Below are positions 53,185 through 64,000 of a DNA stretch of 64,000 bases, one piece after another. This DNA comes from Inia geoffrensis (lineage: Eukaryota; Chordata; Mammalia; Artiodactyla; Iniidae), in contig CM070900.1 in the NCBI GenBank assembly GCA_036417435.1, forward strand, positions 36,681,496 to 36,745,495, written 5' to 3'. Each line of letters begins with the position of its first letter. Position 1 is the first letter of the stretch. A program made the translations under genes and the position numbers. Below the pieces are notes generated by a model. The model worked only from the letters and a program-made list of their open reading frames with translations, was not told where the DNA came from and ran no database searches.

Positions 53185-53400
53185 GGTTTTTTTCTGGGTT
53201 TTTTTTTTGTGGTACGCGGGCCTCTCACTATTGTGGCCTCTCCCATTGAGGACCACAGGCTCCAGACGCGCAGGCCCAGCAGCCATGGCTCACGGGCCCA
53301 GCCGCTCCGCGGCATGTGGGATCTTCCCGGACCGGGGCACAAACCCTTGTCCCCTGCATCGGCAGGCAGGCTCTCAACCACTGAGCCACCAGGGAAGCCC
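53185..53400 (-). mobile_element. CHR-2-like SINE, antisense, with target duplication
   Basis: T-rich tail, GTGGTACGCGGGCCTCTCAC, AGGCTCCAGACGCGCAGGCC, ending CCACCAGGGAAGCCC. GGGAGCCTTAGT at 53173-53184 and 53401-53412 is a perfect 12-base target duplication. Confidence 0.97.
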
Positions 53401-53412
53401 GGGAGCCTTAGT

Positions 53413-54309
53413 TTTTATGCATCATTTTTTAGTACCAGTTGGTGAAACCACCTCCTTCTTACCCAGCTACTCCCAAAATACAGACCTGAGGGCAAAGGCA
53501 ATAAGTGAAAGATGGTTTTGAAAGGTAGAGTAGAGAAGGGTGGAGATGGGGAGTAGAGGTGAAAAGGGAGAGAAAATTTGCAAGTGGGAAAGGAAAAAAA
53601 TCCAGGATGAGGAGAGGAAGGTTTGACAAATGGAGAGAGGGAGGAGTCAGAATTCTGCTTTCTCATCCGTCCCCACTGGCTCCCTGGATTTCCTTAAACA
53701 AGGCACGTAATCTTTGTGGGTCAGTAACTCTCCTCATTAGCACAAGGTTGCATCACCATGTTCATCATCAAATAATGAAATTTCCACGGAGCTCCTCTGA
53801 GAGTAAATCAGATGGTGATTCTTAAATAAATTAATCAACGATAAGACACTGTTTATACTGGCTTCCCTGGATGATTGATTTAATATTTATCAAGCCTAGA
53901 ATTTGTGCACCCGTATAAATGTTACCATTACTACCTTCTTCCAGCTTGCGTTAATTTCACAAAACAAGGCATTTGGTCTCAAGCATTTCTAGGTTAAAGC
54001 TTTCAAAAGGGTGGTCGAGTTGTGTGGGTGGGGTAAGGAGAGAGAAAGGTGAGGTTTATTGTATGTTGTTTCATTAAAGCATTGATCTTAACCACCCTTT
54101 AAACAGCTCTCATCTCCCTGACTACCGGTGTTTGCCAATACTGCAGCTGATTTGCTGTAAAAATGCTGAAATTGTATGCCATTTCTGAAAGAAAGAGCTC
54201 TTACGCTAGAGAGATTTAAGGACTTCCTGTTTATTTGTTTGCATCTATCAGTATTAACTCTGATTGGTTTTTCCTAACCCAGACACCAAGTTGGTCCAGC
54301 CACCGCACA
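53413..54309. other. Unassigned; candidate conserved non-coding element 53830-54260
   Basis: Purine-rich at 53520-53650. 53830-54260 is repeat-free by eye, with TGATTGATTTAATATTTATC, GCGTTAATTTCACAAAACAA, TTGCTGTAAAAATGCTGAAA and AGTATTAACTCTGATTGG, a composition often seen in conserved enhancers. Conservation not testable here. Confidence 0.35.
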
Positions 54310-54740
54310 TTTCATTGATTCACTGAATAACTCTTGAGCACCAGCTACATACCAGGCATTGTTCCAGATGCTGGAACAAAGCAGGAGAAGCCTTCCTCTC
54401 ATGAAGCCTCCAGCCTAGAAGGTGGAGACAGGCATTAAATACACCCACACAGGTCCAGATTAATTCCCAATGAGGGCTGGGAATGCAGTAGTTTAAACCA
54501 AGTTGAGTGAGGTAGTGTGAGGAGAGAGGGCTCTTTTAGCAAGGTGCACAGTGAGGAATGAACATGCCCTGGCACCAGTAATGAGAAGGAAACTTCTCTG
54601 TGAAGATCTGGGGGAGGGTGCTCCTGGCAACGGGAACAGCAAATGCAAAGGTTTGGAGGCATGGAAGAGCTTGCTCTGTGCAAAGAAATGGCAGCACCAG
54701 AGCTGGGGGACATGCGCTTGCTGGAACAAGTGAGAAGATC
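54310..54740 (-). repeat. L2 LINE 3' region (antisense)
   Basis: TAACTCTTGAGCACCAGCTA, CATACCAGGCATTGTTCCAG, GGAACAGCAAATGCAAAGGT and TTGGAGGCATGGAAGAGCTT in antisense L2 order. An ORF crosses it by chance. Confidence 0.8.
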
Positions 54741-55149
54741 AATTACAAAATATTTTAAGGGACATGCAGTGTTGTTACTTTTAAGCACCAATACTATTTG
54801 GAAGCAGGCTAATAAATAACTGTACCATAGAAACCCCTTAGGGAACCTACTTTAATGAACAGAGAAGAAGTGTTTGTAACTATCATAACAGGGTTCTCTG
54901 TAAATAAATGCTTCTAAAACCGCCTAATTTGACATTTTGAAAACAATTTGTCCTTTTAAGTAATTTAAACACACTGTTTCCCAAATGTTAAGACATTCCA
55001 TTTGCATTCTAAATCTTTTGTCTCTTCTTTCCCTCTTCCCCTCAAATAAGTTCTGAAGAGCTCTTAAGAGCTTAGAGTTCTTCACAGTTTTTACCTGAAC
55101 TATCGCACATTTTTAATTCATAAAGTCTAGATTTTTTGAGGCATTCCTA
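54741..55149. other. Unassigned AT-rich sequence
   Basis: AT-rich, even composition, no repeat recognised. Confidence 0.4.
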
Positions 55150-55500
55150 GAGCGGTAACAGTTGATAGTTATTATATTAGTTATATCGATTTACAGTGTG
55201 GGTACATTATTAACTCCATTTTGCAAATGAAGAAAGCGAGGCTTAGAAAAATTATGTTACTTCATCAAGGTTACAAGGCAAGGAAATGGAAGAGTCAAGA
55301 TTAAAACCCAGGTCCTCTGAACTACGTACATATAAGTCTAGTAAGTATCCTATATTAGAAGTTAAATGGCCTAGTTTCTAGTCTCTGCTCTGCCATTAAC
55401 TAGCTCATGACCTTGGGTGAGGTGCTTAACCTCTCTAAGGGCTTAGTTACTTTATGGGGAAAAATGCTGCTCATGATACCTACTTATTCCAACTAGACTG
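55150..55500. repeat. Tail-to-tail MIR pair (sense then antisense)
   Basis: 55150-55360 sense: ATTAACTCCATTTTGCAAAT, GAAGAAAGCGAGGCTTAGAA, AAAACCCAGGTCCTCTGAAC. 55365-55500 antisense: AGTTTCTAGTCTCTGCTCTG, CATGACCTTGGGTGAGGTGC, TTAACCTCTCTAAGGGCTTA. Confidence 0.8.
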
Positions 55501-55990
55501 CATCCGTTCCACACATGTCTCCTTGTGCCATGAAGTGTGCTGGGGGCTGCAGATAGCAGGGAACCACTGTAGAGAAGCTGGCTTCATGGAGATTACCATC
55601 ATGGGAAAGGAAGAGATACTATTCAAATGATCCCACAAATAAGTATAAAATTACAGTGAAAGCAGGTGTTCTGAGTCCTTACATTGGTGGCCCTGCCTTG
55701 CCCAAAAGTCGTCAAGGCGACCTGAGTCTGTGACTTTAGAACTAAGAGCTGAGTGTTAAGTGCAATTAGATAGATAAAGGGCAGGTTGTACCAGTGGTGC
55801 GGTGTGGGATGTTCCAGGAGCTAAGACAGCTTGTGCAAAAGGCCCTGTGGAGGGAGGGAACTTGGCCCTGAAATAAGGCAAGTGTGTCTAGGGAACAGGG
55901 TGTGAGGGGGTGTGAAGGGAGAGGAAGCTGAAGAATTAGAGGTCAACCATGCAGGGCCTTGAAGGACATGTAAGAGTCCTTAGGTATCTA
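55501..55990 (-). repeat. L2 LINE 3' region (antisense)
   Basis: TGCCATGAAGTGTGCTGGGG, GGGATGTTCCAGGAGCTAAG, GCAAAAGGCCCTGTGGAGGG, CATGCAGGGCCTTGAAGGAC. Antisense L2 order. Confidence 0.75.
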
Positions 55991-57289
55991 ACATTTTCCT
56001 GATTTTATGACTTCTTTGTGTTGACTTCTGCCTTTCTCCTTTCCAAGGACCTGGTTCCCCTAACCCTGCTATCCTCTTTTCTTTCAAAAGAATGGGAAGG
56101 CCTGACTAAAGGGGTACCATGCTGAGGGCCTTGGCATAACTTCAGGCCAATCTTCATTGCAACTAGTCAACAACCAGCACATACAAGGCTCCAACCTGGC
56201 ATCTGGTGTCTCAGGAACCTGCTGCAGGCCAGTGAGACAGCACATTCCCTTCTAAGACAAGAAAGACCCTGACATTTGTTCTTTGGCAAAAAAAAGCCAG
56301 ACCTGTCAGGAAGACTCGGTGGCCAAGGCCTCAAATGCTGGAAAGGAAATTAGTTCCAGCAAAAACACAGGGCTGAACATTAGGCCTTTCCACTACCTGC
56401 CTCAGATGCTAATCTGGCTGGTGACAGTGGTCTACAGGAGACAAAAGGTCACATAGATACTCTGTAATGTATGCCTCCCCCCGCCCCCAAAACACCTTTT
56501 TTATTTCTGATGGTGTGATGAAGGACTGGGGATGCTGGGATCCTGCCTTAATCAGATTCATTCCACTCTGTTAGGGAGGGCTGTTCTCTGGTGTCTCTGA
56601 GGAAATAAAGATGATAAATAGAGGGAAGTCTCATACTTTATTAGCATGGATGGGCAGAGAGATCCCAGTAGTAATTAATCCCAGGATGTTTACAAATTTT
56701 TTCTTCTTTGTCATCCAAGAGTCAGAGTTTTCAGGTGTTGCCATAAAGGAAGAATGGAAGCTAACAACCATGTCCTCCTCATGGAGTTAAAAAGAGAGAT
56801 GGCAAAATACTGATTAACCATCCCATGATGCTTAACCAGTAGCAGTGTCCTACAAGTCAAGACCCTAGGTACTTAAGGAAAAACAAGTTTTAGGCATGCA
56901 GGACCCTCTTAGGACAGCTTAGAAAATCCTGTGGCTTAAGCCTGAGTTAGCAAAGACCTTTTTTTTTTGGTAGGGCAAAAGGAGATACAGAGAATGTAAG
57001 GGTCCCCCAAATGATGCAAAACAGCAATGAATGCTTATGGAAATTGGGCTGTTTGGGAACTTTCGTGTGTAATTAAGGGTGAAGCAGAAAATTCTTTTGC
57101 TCCAATCCTGGGATAGTTCAACATATTTCCAGAATGTCCATGCTCTCTTTCTTACCTGTTCTCTTTCTTACCTGCAGTAAGGACTGAAGAATGGCTAAAG
57201 GTCAGTCATTCCAGGACAGTCATTCTGGGATGATCTAAGCTGTTGTGAGGCTTTGGGAACAGTACTGTGAATATTAATTCTTTTTATGC
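55991..57289. other. Unassigned non-coding sequence
   Basis: No gene or repeat family recognised. CTTTCTTACCTG is repeated locally near 57150. Confidence 0.4.
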
Positions 57290-57440
57290 TCTGACCTGAG
57301 AACAGGAGATTCAAGTTTTGGTTCTGGCTCCATAAAGCACGAATCACGTGACCTTGGGTAAGTCACTTCACCTCTTTGAACCTCAGTTTACTCATCTGAA
57401 AAATCAAGGTATTATGCTCTGGATAGCTTGAAATTTCTAT
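57290..57440 (-). repeat. MIR fragment (antisense)
   Basis: GATTCAAGTTTTGGTTCTGG, CGTGACCTTGGGTAAGTCAC, TTCACCTCTTTGAACCTCAG, TTTACTCATCTGAAAAATC. Confidence 0.88.
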
Positions 57441-57639
57441 GTTCCTGACTTTAAAAGTCTGCACTTACAGCAATTTTAGAATACTGGGCTGAGTATGTAA
57501 TCAAACCAGGACAGACACCTCTCAGGCTTTTTAAATATATTTTAGCTGTGAGTTGTATATTTGTGGAGTGGTAGTGGTAGGAGGGCATTTATCTCTTTCT
57601 TCTTAAAGATTTTGGGGAATCATTAAAAATAAACAACTA
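57441..57639. other. Short unassigned segment before the L1 pair
   Basis: Nothing recognised; the L1 5' junction is near 57640. Confidence 0.4.
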
Positions 57640-59918
57640 AGTATCTCTCAAACTCTTCCAAAAGATTTAAGAGAAGGAAACACTCCCAAAATCATTCTCT
57701 AAATCCACCATCGCCCTGATACCAAAACTAGACAATACCAAAAAGGAAAACTATAGGCCAATATCTTTGATGAATATAGATGCAAAAATTCTCAATAAAA
57801 TATTAGCAAAATGAAGCCAGCAACACATAAAAAAGATCATACACCATGATCAAGTTGGATTCATCCCACGGTCACAAGGATGGTTCAACATATGCAAATC
57901 AATCAAGGTGATAACCATATCAACAAAAGAAAAAACAAAATCACATGATCATCTCTAGATGCAGAAAAATCATTTGATAAAATTCAGCATCCATTCATGA
58001 TAAAAACTCTTACCAAAGTGGGTATAGAGGGAACATATGTTAACATAATAAAAGGTATTTATGACAAACATAATACTCAACAGTGAAAAGCTGAAAGGCT
58101 TCCTGCTAAAATCTGGAAGAAGACAAGGATGTCCACTCTCACCACTTCTACTAAACAGAGTATTGGAAGTCCTAGCCACAGCAATCAGACAAGAAAAAGA
58201 AATAAAAGGATCCAAGTTGGAAAAGAAGAGGTAAAACTATCATTGTATGCAGATGTCATGATACTATATATAGAAAACCCTGAAGACTCCACACAAAAAC
58301 TACTAGAACCAATCAATTCAGCAAGGTAGCAGGATACAAGATTAACATACAGAAACCTGTTGCATTTCTTTATACTAACAATGAAATATCACAAAGGGAA
58401 AGTTTAAGAAAAACCCTTTTAAAATCACATAAAATATATAAAATACTTATGAATAAACTTGACCAAGGAGTTGAAAGAGTTATATGCTGAGAACTATAAA
58501 ACATTGATAAAGGAAAGTAAAGATGATTCAAAGAAATGGAAAGATATCTCATGCTCTTAGACTGGGAGAATTAATACTATTGAAATGGCCATACTACCCA
58601 AAGCAATCTACAGAGTTAATGTGATCCCTATCAAATTATCAATGACATTTTTCACAGATCTAGAACAAATAATCCTAAAATTTATGTGAAAGCATAAAAG
58701 ACCCAGAATTGCCAAGCAATCCTGAGGAAAAAGAAAGCTGGAGGCATAACCCTTCCAGAATTCAGACAGTACTACAAAGCTACAGCAATCAAAATGGCAT
58801 GGTATTGGCACAAAAACAGACATATGGATCAACAGAACAGAATAGAGAGCCAAGAACTAAACCCACACACCTAGAGTCAATTAATCTTTGACAAAGGAAG
58901 CAAGAATCCAATGGAGAAAAGACAGTCTCTTCAACAAGTGGTGTTGGAAAAGCTGGACAGACAAATGTAAATCAATGAATTTGGAACACACCTATAAACT
59001 GTACACATAAATAAACTCAAAATGGCATAAAGACTTAAATATAAGACATGACACCATAAAACTCCTGGAAAGAAAACATAGGCAAAATATTCTCTGACAT
59101 AAATCATATCAATGTTTTCTTAGGTCAGTCTCCCAAGGCAAAAGAAATAAAAGCAAAAATAGACAAATGGGATCTAATCAAGCTTACAAGCTTTTGCACA
59201 GCAAAGGAAACCATAAACACCACAAAAAGACAACCTATGGACTGGGAGTAAATATTTGCAAACAATGTGACAAACAAGGCCTTAATTTCTAAAACATACA
59301 AATAGCTCATACAACTCAATAAAAAACAAAACAAAAGAAAGAAAAACAAACAACCCAATCAAAACATGGGCAGAAGGCTGAAATAGACGTTTCTCCAAAG
59401 GCAACATACAGATGGCCAAGAGGCACATGAAAAGATGCTCAACAACACTAATTATTAGAGAAATGCAAATCAAAACTGCAATGAGTTACCACCTCATACT
59501 GGTCAGAATGGCCATCATTAAAAAGTCTACAAATAACAAATGCTGGAGAAGGTGAGGAATTCCCTCCTACATTAAGGGTAGGAATGTATATTGGTACAAC
59601 CACTATGGAACACAGTATCGTGGGTCCCTAAAAGTGAAAAATAGAACTACCATATGATCCAGCAATCTCAATCCTGAGGAAACTATAATTTGAAAAGATA
59701 TATGCACCCCAAGGTTCACAGCTGTACTATTTACAATAGCAAAGACATGGAAGTAACCTAAATGTCCACTGACAAATGAACGGATAAAGAAGATGTGGTA
59801 CATATATATAATGGAATACCATTTAGCCATAAAAAAGAATGAAATAATGCCATTTGCAGTAAGAGGGATGGACTTAGAGATTATCATACCCAGTGCAGTA
59901 AGTCAGAAAGACAGACAA
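57640..59918 (+). mobile_element. 5'-truncated L1, interrupted at its 3' side by another L1
   Basis: Begins within the reverse transcriptase region (CTCAAACTCTTCCAAAAGAT) and continues to the near-end of ORF2 (GTAAGTCAGAAAGACAGACAA), where a new L1 5' UTR begins at 59919. No target duplication is visible in the window because the second copy's end lies beyond 64000. Confidence 0.93.
57660..59900 (+). pseudogene. L1 ORF2 remnant with altered RT box
   Basis: A reverse-transcriptase part (GSKLEKKR near 58205) leads into the catalytic box, which reads YADV (58246-58257) instead of FADD. Later parts: [19 protein letters not shown] near 59190, and [20 protein letters not shown] near 59410. Many frame changes and stops. 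Endonuclease and linker are missing because of 5' truncation. Confidence 0.9.
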
Positions 59919-60829
59919 GGAGATTGGTTCAAGATGGCAGATTAGAAGGATGTATGAATACTCCCTCTTGCAAGAGCACTGAAATCACAACTAACTGCTG
60001 AACAATCATCGACAGGAAGACACCGGAAGCCACCAAAAAGGATACCCCTCTCCCCAAAAAAGATACCCCACATCCAAAGACAAAGGAGAAACTGCAATGA
60101 GATGGTAGGAGGGGCACAATCACAATAAAATCAAACCCCATAACCACTGGGTGGGTAACTCACAAACTGAAGAACACTTAAACCACAGAAGTCCACCCAC
60201 TGGAGTGAAGGTTCTGAGCCCCATGTCAGGCTTCCCAATCTGGGGGTCTGGCAACGGGAGGAGGAATTCCCAGAGAATCAGACTTTACAGGTTAGTGGGA
60301 TTTGATTGAAGGAATTTGACAGGACTGGGGGGAACAGAGACTCCACTGTTGGAAGGCACACACAAACTGGTGTGTGCATCATGACCCAGGGGGAAAGAGC
60401 AGTGACCCCATAGATGACTGAAGCAGACCTACCTGCTAGAGTTAGAGTCTTCTGCAGAGGCGGGGGGTGGCTGTGGCTCACAGAGGGGACAAGGACACTG
60501 GCAGCATATGTTCTGGGGAGTGCTCCTTGGTGTGAGCCCTTCCAGAGCCCAAACAGCCTGCAGGCTCCAGTGGAGGGTGGCCTCAGGCCAAACAACCTAC
60601 AGGAAGGAAACTCAGCCCCACCCATCAGCAGACAAGCAGACTAAACTTTTACTGAGCTCTGCCCACCAGAGAAACACCCAGCTCTACCCACCACCATTCC
60701 CTTTCATCAGGAATCTTGCACAAGCCTCTCAGATGGCCTCATCCACCAGAGGGCAGACAGCAGAAGCAAGAACAACTACAATCCTGAAGCCTGTGGAATG
60801 AAAACCACATTCACAGAAAGACAGACAAA
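59919..60829 (+). promoter_or_regulatory. L1 5' UTR (internal promoter region)
   Basis: About 910 bases of untranslated leader with moderate GC, lacking open frames of note. L1 5' UTRs carry an internal RNA polymerase II promoter. The CAAGATGGC motif at its start resembles the YY1-type site found at this position in other mammalian L1s. Later it holds GGCGGGGGGTGGCTG at about 60460. Confidence 0.8.
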
Positions 60830-61754
60830 ATGAAAAGGCAGAGGACTATGTACAAGATGAAGGAACAAGACAAAGCCCCAGAAAAACAACTAAATGAAGT
60901 GGAGATAGGCAACCTCCCATAAAAAGAATTCAGAATAATGATAGTGAAGATGATCCAGGACCTCAGAAAAAGAATGGAGGCAAAGATGGAGAAGATGAAA
61001 GAAATGTTTAACAAAGACCTAGAAGAATTAAAGAACAAACACCTAGAAGAATTAAAGAACAAACAAACAGAGATGAACAATACAATAACTGAAAACTACA
61101 CTAGAAGGAGTCAATAGCAGAATAACTGAGGCAGAAGAATGGATAAGTGACCTGGAAGACAGAATGGTGGAACTCACTGCTATGGAACAAAATAAGGAAA
61201 AAGGAATGAAAAGAAATGAAGACAGCCTAAGAGGCCTCTGGGACAACATTAAATGCACGAGCATTCACATCATAGGGGTCCCAGAAGGAGAAGAGAGAGA
61301 GGAAGGACCAGATAAAATATTTGAAGAGATTATAGTCGAAAACTTCCCTAACATGGAAAGGGAAATAACCACCCAACTCCAGGAAGCACAGAGACTCCCA
61401 GGCAGGATAAACCCAAGGAGAAACATGCCAAGACACATGGTAATCAAACAGAAAAAAATTAAAGACAAAGAAAAATTATTAAAAGCAACAAGGGAAAAAT
61501 GACAAATAACATACAAGGGAACTCCCCTAAGGTTAACAACTGATTTCTCAGCAGAAACTCTACAAGCCAGAAGGGAGTGGCACGATATATCTAAAGTGAT
61601 AAAAAGGAAGTACCTACAACCAATATTACTCTATATGCCAAGAATCTCATTTAGATTTGATGGAGAAATGAAAAGCTTTACAGACAAGCAAAAGCTAAGA
61701 GAATTCAGCACCACCAAACTAGCTCTACAACAAATGCTAAAGGAACTTCTCTAA
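60830..61754 (+). pseudogene. L1 ORF1 (RNA-binding coiled-coil protein), inactivated
   Basis: Start ATG 60830; a stop TAA at 60920-60922 follows only 30 codons. Downstream frame 0 continues into a coiled coil with charged heptads (LEELKNK repeats at 61016-61063). A +1 frameshift lies between about 61080 and 61164. The second frame (MVELTAMEQNKE..., then DNIKCTSIHIIGVPEGEERE and INPRRNMPRHMVIKQKKIKD) covers the RRM and C-terminal region, with a TGA at 61500-61502 that looks like CGA decay, and ends at TAA 61752-61754. About 308 codons in all, close to the family's usual length. Confidence 0.93.
61016..61063 (+). repeat. 24-base in-frame duplication in L1 ORF1 coiled coil
   Basis: 61016-61039 and 61040-61063 encode DLEELKNK and HLEELKNK; 23 of 24 bases match (G/C at the first). 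Lengthens the coiled coil by 8 residues without shifting the frame. Confidence 0.9.
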
Positions 61755-61812
61755 GTGGGAAACACAAGAGAAGAAAAAGACTGACAAAAACAAACCCAAA
61801 ACAATTAAGAAA

Positions 61813-64000
61813 CTGGTCATAGGAACATACATATCTATAATTACCTTAAATGTAAACAGATTAAATGCTCCAACCAAAAGACACAGTCTTGCTAAATGTA
61901 TATAAAAACAAGAGTCATCTATGTGCTGTCTACAAGAGACCCACTTCAGACCTAGGGACACATACAGACTGAAAGTGAAGGGATGGAAAAAGATATTCCA
62001 TGTAAATGCAAAGCAAAAGAAAGCTGAAGGAACAATACTCATATCAGATAAAATAGACTTTAAAATAAAGAATGTTAAAAGAGACAAGGAAGGACACAAC
62101 ATAATGCTCAAGGGATCAATCCAAGAAGGAGACATAACAATTATAAATATATATGCACCCAACATAGGAGCACCTCAATACACAAGGCAACTGCTAACAG
62201 CTATAAAAGAGGAAATCGACAGTAACACAATAATAGTGGGGGACTTTAACACCTCACGTACACCAATGGACAGATCATACAAACAGAAAAATAATAAGGA
62301 AACACAAGCTTTAAATGACACAACAGACCAGATAGATTTAACTGATATTTATAGGACAAGCCATCCAAAAACAGCAGATTACACTTTCTCCGCAAGTGCA
62401 CAAGGAACATTCTACAGGATATATCACATCTTGGGTCACAAATCAAGCCTCAGTAAATTTAAGAAAACTGAAATCATATCAAGCATCTTTTCTGACCACA
62501 GTGCTATAAGATTAGAAATCAACTACAGCAAAAAAGACGTAAAAAACACAAACTCATGGAGGCTAAAAAATACGTTACTAAACAATCGAGAGACCACTGA
62601 AGAAGTCAAAGAGGAAACCAAAATATACCTAGAGACAAATTACAATGAAAACACGATGATTCAAAACCTATGGGATGCAGCAAAAGCAATTCTAAGAGGG
62701 AAGTTTAGAGCAACACAATCCAACCTCAAGAAACAAGAAAAACCTCAAAAAAACAATTTAACCTTACACCTAAAGGAACTAGAGAAAGAAGAACAAACAA
62801 AACCCAAAGTTAGCAGAAGGAAAGAAATCATAAAGATCAGAGCAGAGGTAAATAAAATAGAAACAAAGAAAACAATAGCAAAGATCAATAAAACTAAAAC
62901 CTGGTTCTTTGAGAAGATAAACAAACTTGATAAACCTTTAGCCAGACTCATCAAGGAAAAGAGGGAGAGGACTCAAATCAATAAAATTAGAAATGTAAAA
63001 GGAAAAGTTACAACAGACACCGCAGAAATACAAAGCATCCTAAGAGACTACTACAAGCAACTCTATGCCAATAAAATGGACAACCTGGAAGAAATGGACA
63101 AATTCTTAGAAAGCTATAACCCTCCAAGACTGAACCAGGAGGAAATAGAAAATATGAACAGACCAATCACAAGTAATGAAACTGAAACTGTGATTAAAAA
63201 TCTGCCAACAAACAAAAGGCGAGGACCAGATGGCTTCACAGGTGAATTCTATCAAACGTTTAGAGAAGAGTTAAAACCGAGCCTTCTCAAACTCTTCCAA
63301 AAAATCGCAGAGGGAGGAACATTCCCAAACTCATTCTATGAGGCCACCATCACCCCGATTCCAAAACCAGACAAAGATACTACAAAAAAAGAAAATTACA
63401 GACCTATATCACTGATGAATATAGATGCAAAAATCCTCAACAAAATATTAGCAAACAGAATATTAGCAAACACATAAAAAGTATCATACAATGATCAAGG
63501 GATGCAAGGATTCTTCAATATACGCAAATCAATCAATGTGATAAACCATATTAACAAACTGTAGAATAAAAACCATATGATCATCTCAATAGATGCAGAA
63601 AAAGCTTTTGACAAAATTCAACACCCATTTATGATAAAAACTCTCCAGAAAGTACGCATAGAGGGAAACTACCTCAAAATAATAAAGGCCAGATATGAAA
63701 AACCCACAGCAAAAATCATTCTCAGTGGTGAAAAACTGAAAGCATTTCCTCTAAGATCAGGAACAAGACAAGGATGTCCACTCTCACCAGTATTATTCAA
63801 CATAGTTCTGGAAGTCCTAGCCACAGCAATCAGAGAAGAAAAAGAAATAAAAAGAACACAAATTGCAAAAGAGGTAAAACTGTCACTGTTTGCATATGAC
63901 ATGATACCATATATAAAGAATCCTAAAGATGCTACCAGAAAACTACTAGAGCTAATTGATGAATTTGGTAAAGTAGCAGGATACAGAATTAATGCACAGA
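61813..64000 (+). pseudogene. L1 ORF2 (endonuclease and reverse transcriptase), inactivated and partial
   Basis: The frame starts at about 61813 where a CTG stands at the expected start codon. TLNVNRLN near 61843 is the endonuclease N-terminal motif. A TAA at 61903-61905 interrupts. A 518-codon open stretch (61921-63477) follows: QETH (endonuclease Glu), GDFNT at about 62239-62253, SDHSA at about 62491. The expected Asp of the 'DHI' motif is Tyr (IYHIL, 62422-62424). The linker and GPDGFT (about 63224) follow. Frame is lost at about 63470-63510, TAG at 63562-63564, and the RT box is FAYD at 63889-63900. Continues past the window. Confidence 0.95.

Larger units (their letters stand above)
59919..64000 (+). 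mobile_element. Full-length-type L1 with 5' UTR, running out of the window
   Basis: The only L1 here with a 5' UTR. Order: 5' UTR 59919-60829 (starts GGAGATTGGTTCAAGATGGC), ORF1 60830-61754, short spacer, ORF2 from about 61813 to beyond 64000. It inserted into the L1 at 57640. The GC-rich 5' UTR contrasts with the A-rich coding strand, as usual for L1. ORF lesions show it is inactive. Confidence 0.95.

Noticed and set aside
61921..63477. A functional 518-codon protein gene
   Set aside because: It is the endonuclease and linker part of an inactivated L1 ORF2, preceded in frame by a stop and followed by frame loss.

Overview
This is vertebrate nuclear DNA, and it reads as non-coding sequence from a toothed whale, probably a delphinoid such as a dolphin, porpoise or beluga. 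The diagnostic signal is twelve tRNA-derived CHR-type SINEs. Three are long CHR-1-like copies. Nine are short, roughly 200-base CHR-2-like copies with the deletion form that established knowledge links to cetaceans. The rest of the repeat landscape is mammalian: L2 and MIR relics, MaLR-type LTRs, cetartiodactyl-style L1s and a short mariner MITE. I found no protein-coding gene, structural RNA gene, CRISPR array, operon or other prokaryotic feature. Every longer ORF falls in L1, a SINE, a minisatellite or the CpG island.

Layout: 1-3.6 kb holds unassigned sequence with MIR and L2 pieces, one L2 being split by a CHR-1 SINE. A CpG island at about 3.64-4.22 kb, followed by a TCCA microsatellite, is the only promoter-like element. 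From 4.6 to 19.8 kb lie old MIR, L2 and LTR relics, including two long antisense L2 mosaics (6.9-10.0 and 17.6-19.45 kb), seven CHR-2 or related SINEs (two stacked in one target site) and a mariner MITE. At 19.9-21.4 kb a 5'-truncated L1 with a clean 16-base target duplication splits an LTR. At 23.2-26.7 kb an L1 cluster interrupts an L2, bounded by 13-base direct repeats. From 27 to 36 kb there are MIRs, LTRs and unassigned sequence. An old antisense L1 lies at 36.7-39.05 kb and a younger antisense L1 at 40.7-44.3 kb. From 44.4 to 57.6 kb the sequence is mostly MIR, L2, LTR and unassigned. The end (57.6-64 kb) holds a truncated L1 interrupted by the 5' end of a full-length-type L1 that continues past the window.

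Nothing here forms a pathway. The window is best read as a gene desert or a very large intron shaped by nested retrotransposition. The L1s are dead: the youngest-looking copy (59.9-64 kb) has stops or frameshifts in both ORFs, an endonuclease D-to-Y change and a reverse-transcriptase FADD-to-FAYD change. The points most worth a second look are the orphan CpG island, three repeat-free stretches that could be conserved non-coding elements, the twin SINE insertion, the tail-to-tail L1 ends and several G-quadruplex motifs. I did not find a convincing new biological system.
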